A stretch of 15,744 nt of DNA from Phytomonas francai (lineage: Eukaryota > Euglenozoa > Kinetoplastea > Trypanosomatida > Trypanosomatidae): positions 106,678 to 122,421 of the forward strand of contig MJCC01000009.1 in NCBI GenBank assembly GCA_001766655.1, given 5' to 3'. Each line of letters starts with the position of its first letter. The stretch's first letter is position 1. Under the pieces are notes generated by a model. It was not told where the DNA came from and ran no database searches. It saw nothing but the letters and a program-made list of their open reading frames with translations. The translations under genes and the position numbers were made by a program. Of the stretch, positions 15,477 to 15,744 are shown piece by piece.

Positions 15477-15744
15477 ATGGCGGTCGTCGAGCCCATCGTG
15501 GGGTACCTGTTCTCGCAGCACACGGAGACGGTGCTGGAGGGGCTTGAGAAGATCCGCGCGAGCGCGGTGCGCGAGCCCGGTTTCGTTGGGCAGTTCGTGA
15601 ACCACCCGCAGGGGCTGCAGGCGCTGCTGAGCACGCTCTGCCGCCCCGACCTCGCGCTGCCGGCGCTGCAGACGATCAACGCGCTGCTCGCGGGCCCGGC
15701 GGCGGCCGCGCTGCCGCTCGTGCGCGCGCTCTGCCGCGGGGCCG
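15477..15744 (+). CDS. N-terminus of helical, possibly ARM/HEAT-like protein (3' partial)
   Basis: The ATG at 15477 opens a frame with no stop to the window edge (89 codons). It begins MAVVEPIVGYLFSQHTETVL and continues with amphipathic helices rich in Leu and Ala (LQALLSTLCRPDLALPALQTINALLA), a rhythm typical of armadillo/HEAT-type helical repeats, but too little is present to name a family. No signal peptide is seen. It is the first ATG after the predicted acceptor. The DNA is very GC-rich, like the LRR gene at the other end of the window, and unlike the gene just before it. Minus-strand frames across this stretch are GC-bias shadows. Confidence 0.75.
   Translation, partial: MAVVEPIVGYLFSQHTETVLEGLEKIRASAVREPGFVGQFVNHPQGLQALLSTLCRPDLALPALQTINALLAGPAAAALPLVRALCRGA

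Noticed and set aside
15183..15605. Minus-strand frames near the right edge
   Set aside because: They cross a C-rich leader and the start of a GC-rich + strand gene. Their sequence is low-complexity, and all other genes are on the + strand.
1..15744. Bacterial or phage operon, CRISPR, insertion sequence, tRNA or rRNA genes
   Set aside because: No spaced direct repeats, transposase-like frames, terminal inverted repeats, Shine-Dalgarno pattern or tRNA-like arms were seen. The protein families and gene spacing are eukaryotic. I could not run a tRNA or covariance-model scan.

Overview
This window is most likely nuclear DNA of a kinetoplastid protist (trypanosomatid or relative). I infer this from its layout. 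Eight protein-coding genes lie head to tail on the + strand, and none shows an intron. Long T/C-rich stretches ending in AG precede the ATG of each gene whose start is visible, as expected for a polycistronic unit resolved by trans-splicing and polyadenylation. The standard code is used throughout. The protein families are eukaryotic (MPP6-like exosome cofactor, ENT domain, TRM13-type tRNA methyltransferase, J/thioredoxin membrane protein). The exact genus cannot be read from the sequence.

Layout. 1-2808: 3' part of a GC-rich leucine-rich-repeat protein, cut by the left edge. 3552-4205: small basic protein with the MPP6 signature. 4506-6683: coiled-coil protein with a Q/P/H/S-rich minisatellite-coded N-terminus, not recognised. 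7304-9556: ER-targeted J-domain/thioredoxin-like membrane protein resembling DNAJC16. 9959-10663: ENT-domain protein, probably a chromatin factor. 11227-12936: TRM13-like tRNA methyltransferase. 13543-14985: type II membrane protein with a glycosyltransferase-like fold that seems to lack the usual acidic motif. 15477 to the right edge: N-terminus of a helical, Ala/Leu-rich protein, not recognised. The gaps of 300-743 bases are AT-rich, T-biased on the + strand, and hold probable splice-acceptor signals, homopolymer runs, AT and TAT microsatellites and one neat palindrome.

The neighbours do not form one pathway. They cover RNA surveillance, tRNA modification, chromatin, ER folding and glycosylation, which is normal for a kinetoplastid unit, where gene order rarely reflects function. 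Base composition is strongly mosaic: the LRR gene, the right-edge gene and the middles of three other genes are very GC-rich, while gene ends and gaps are AT-rich. I saw no mobile element, CRISPR array, tRNA or rRNA gene. I do not see a clearly new system. The best leads are the short MPP6-like protein, the glycosyltransferase-like protein without its acidic motif, the TRM13-like protein without visible zinc fingers, and a palindrome that contains a candidate splice acceptor.
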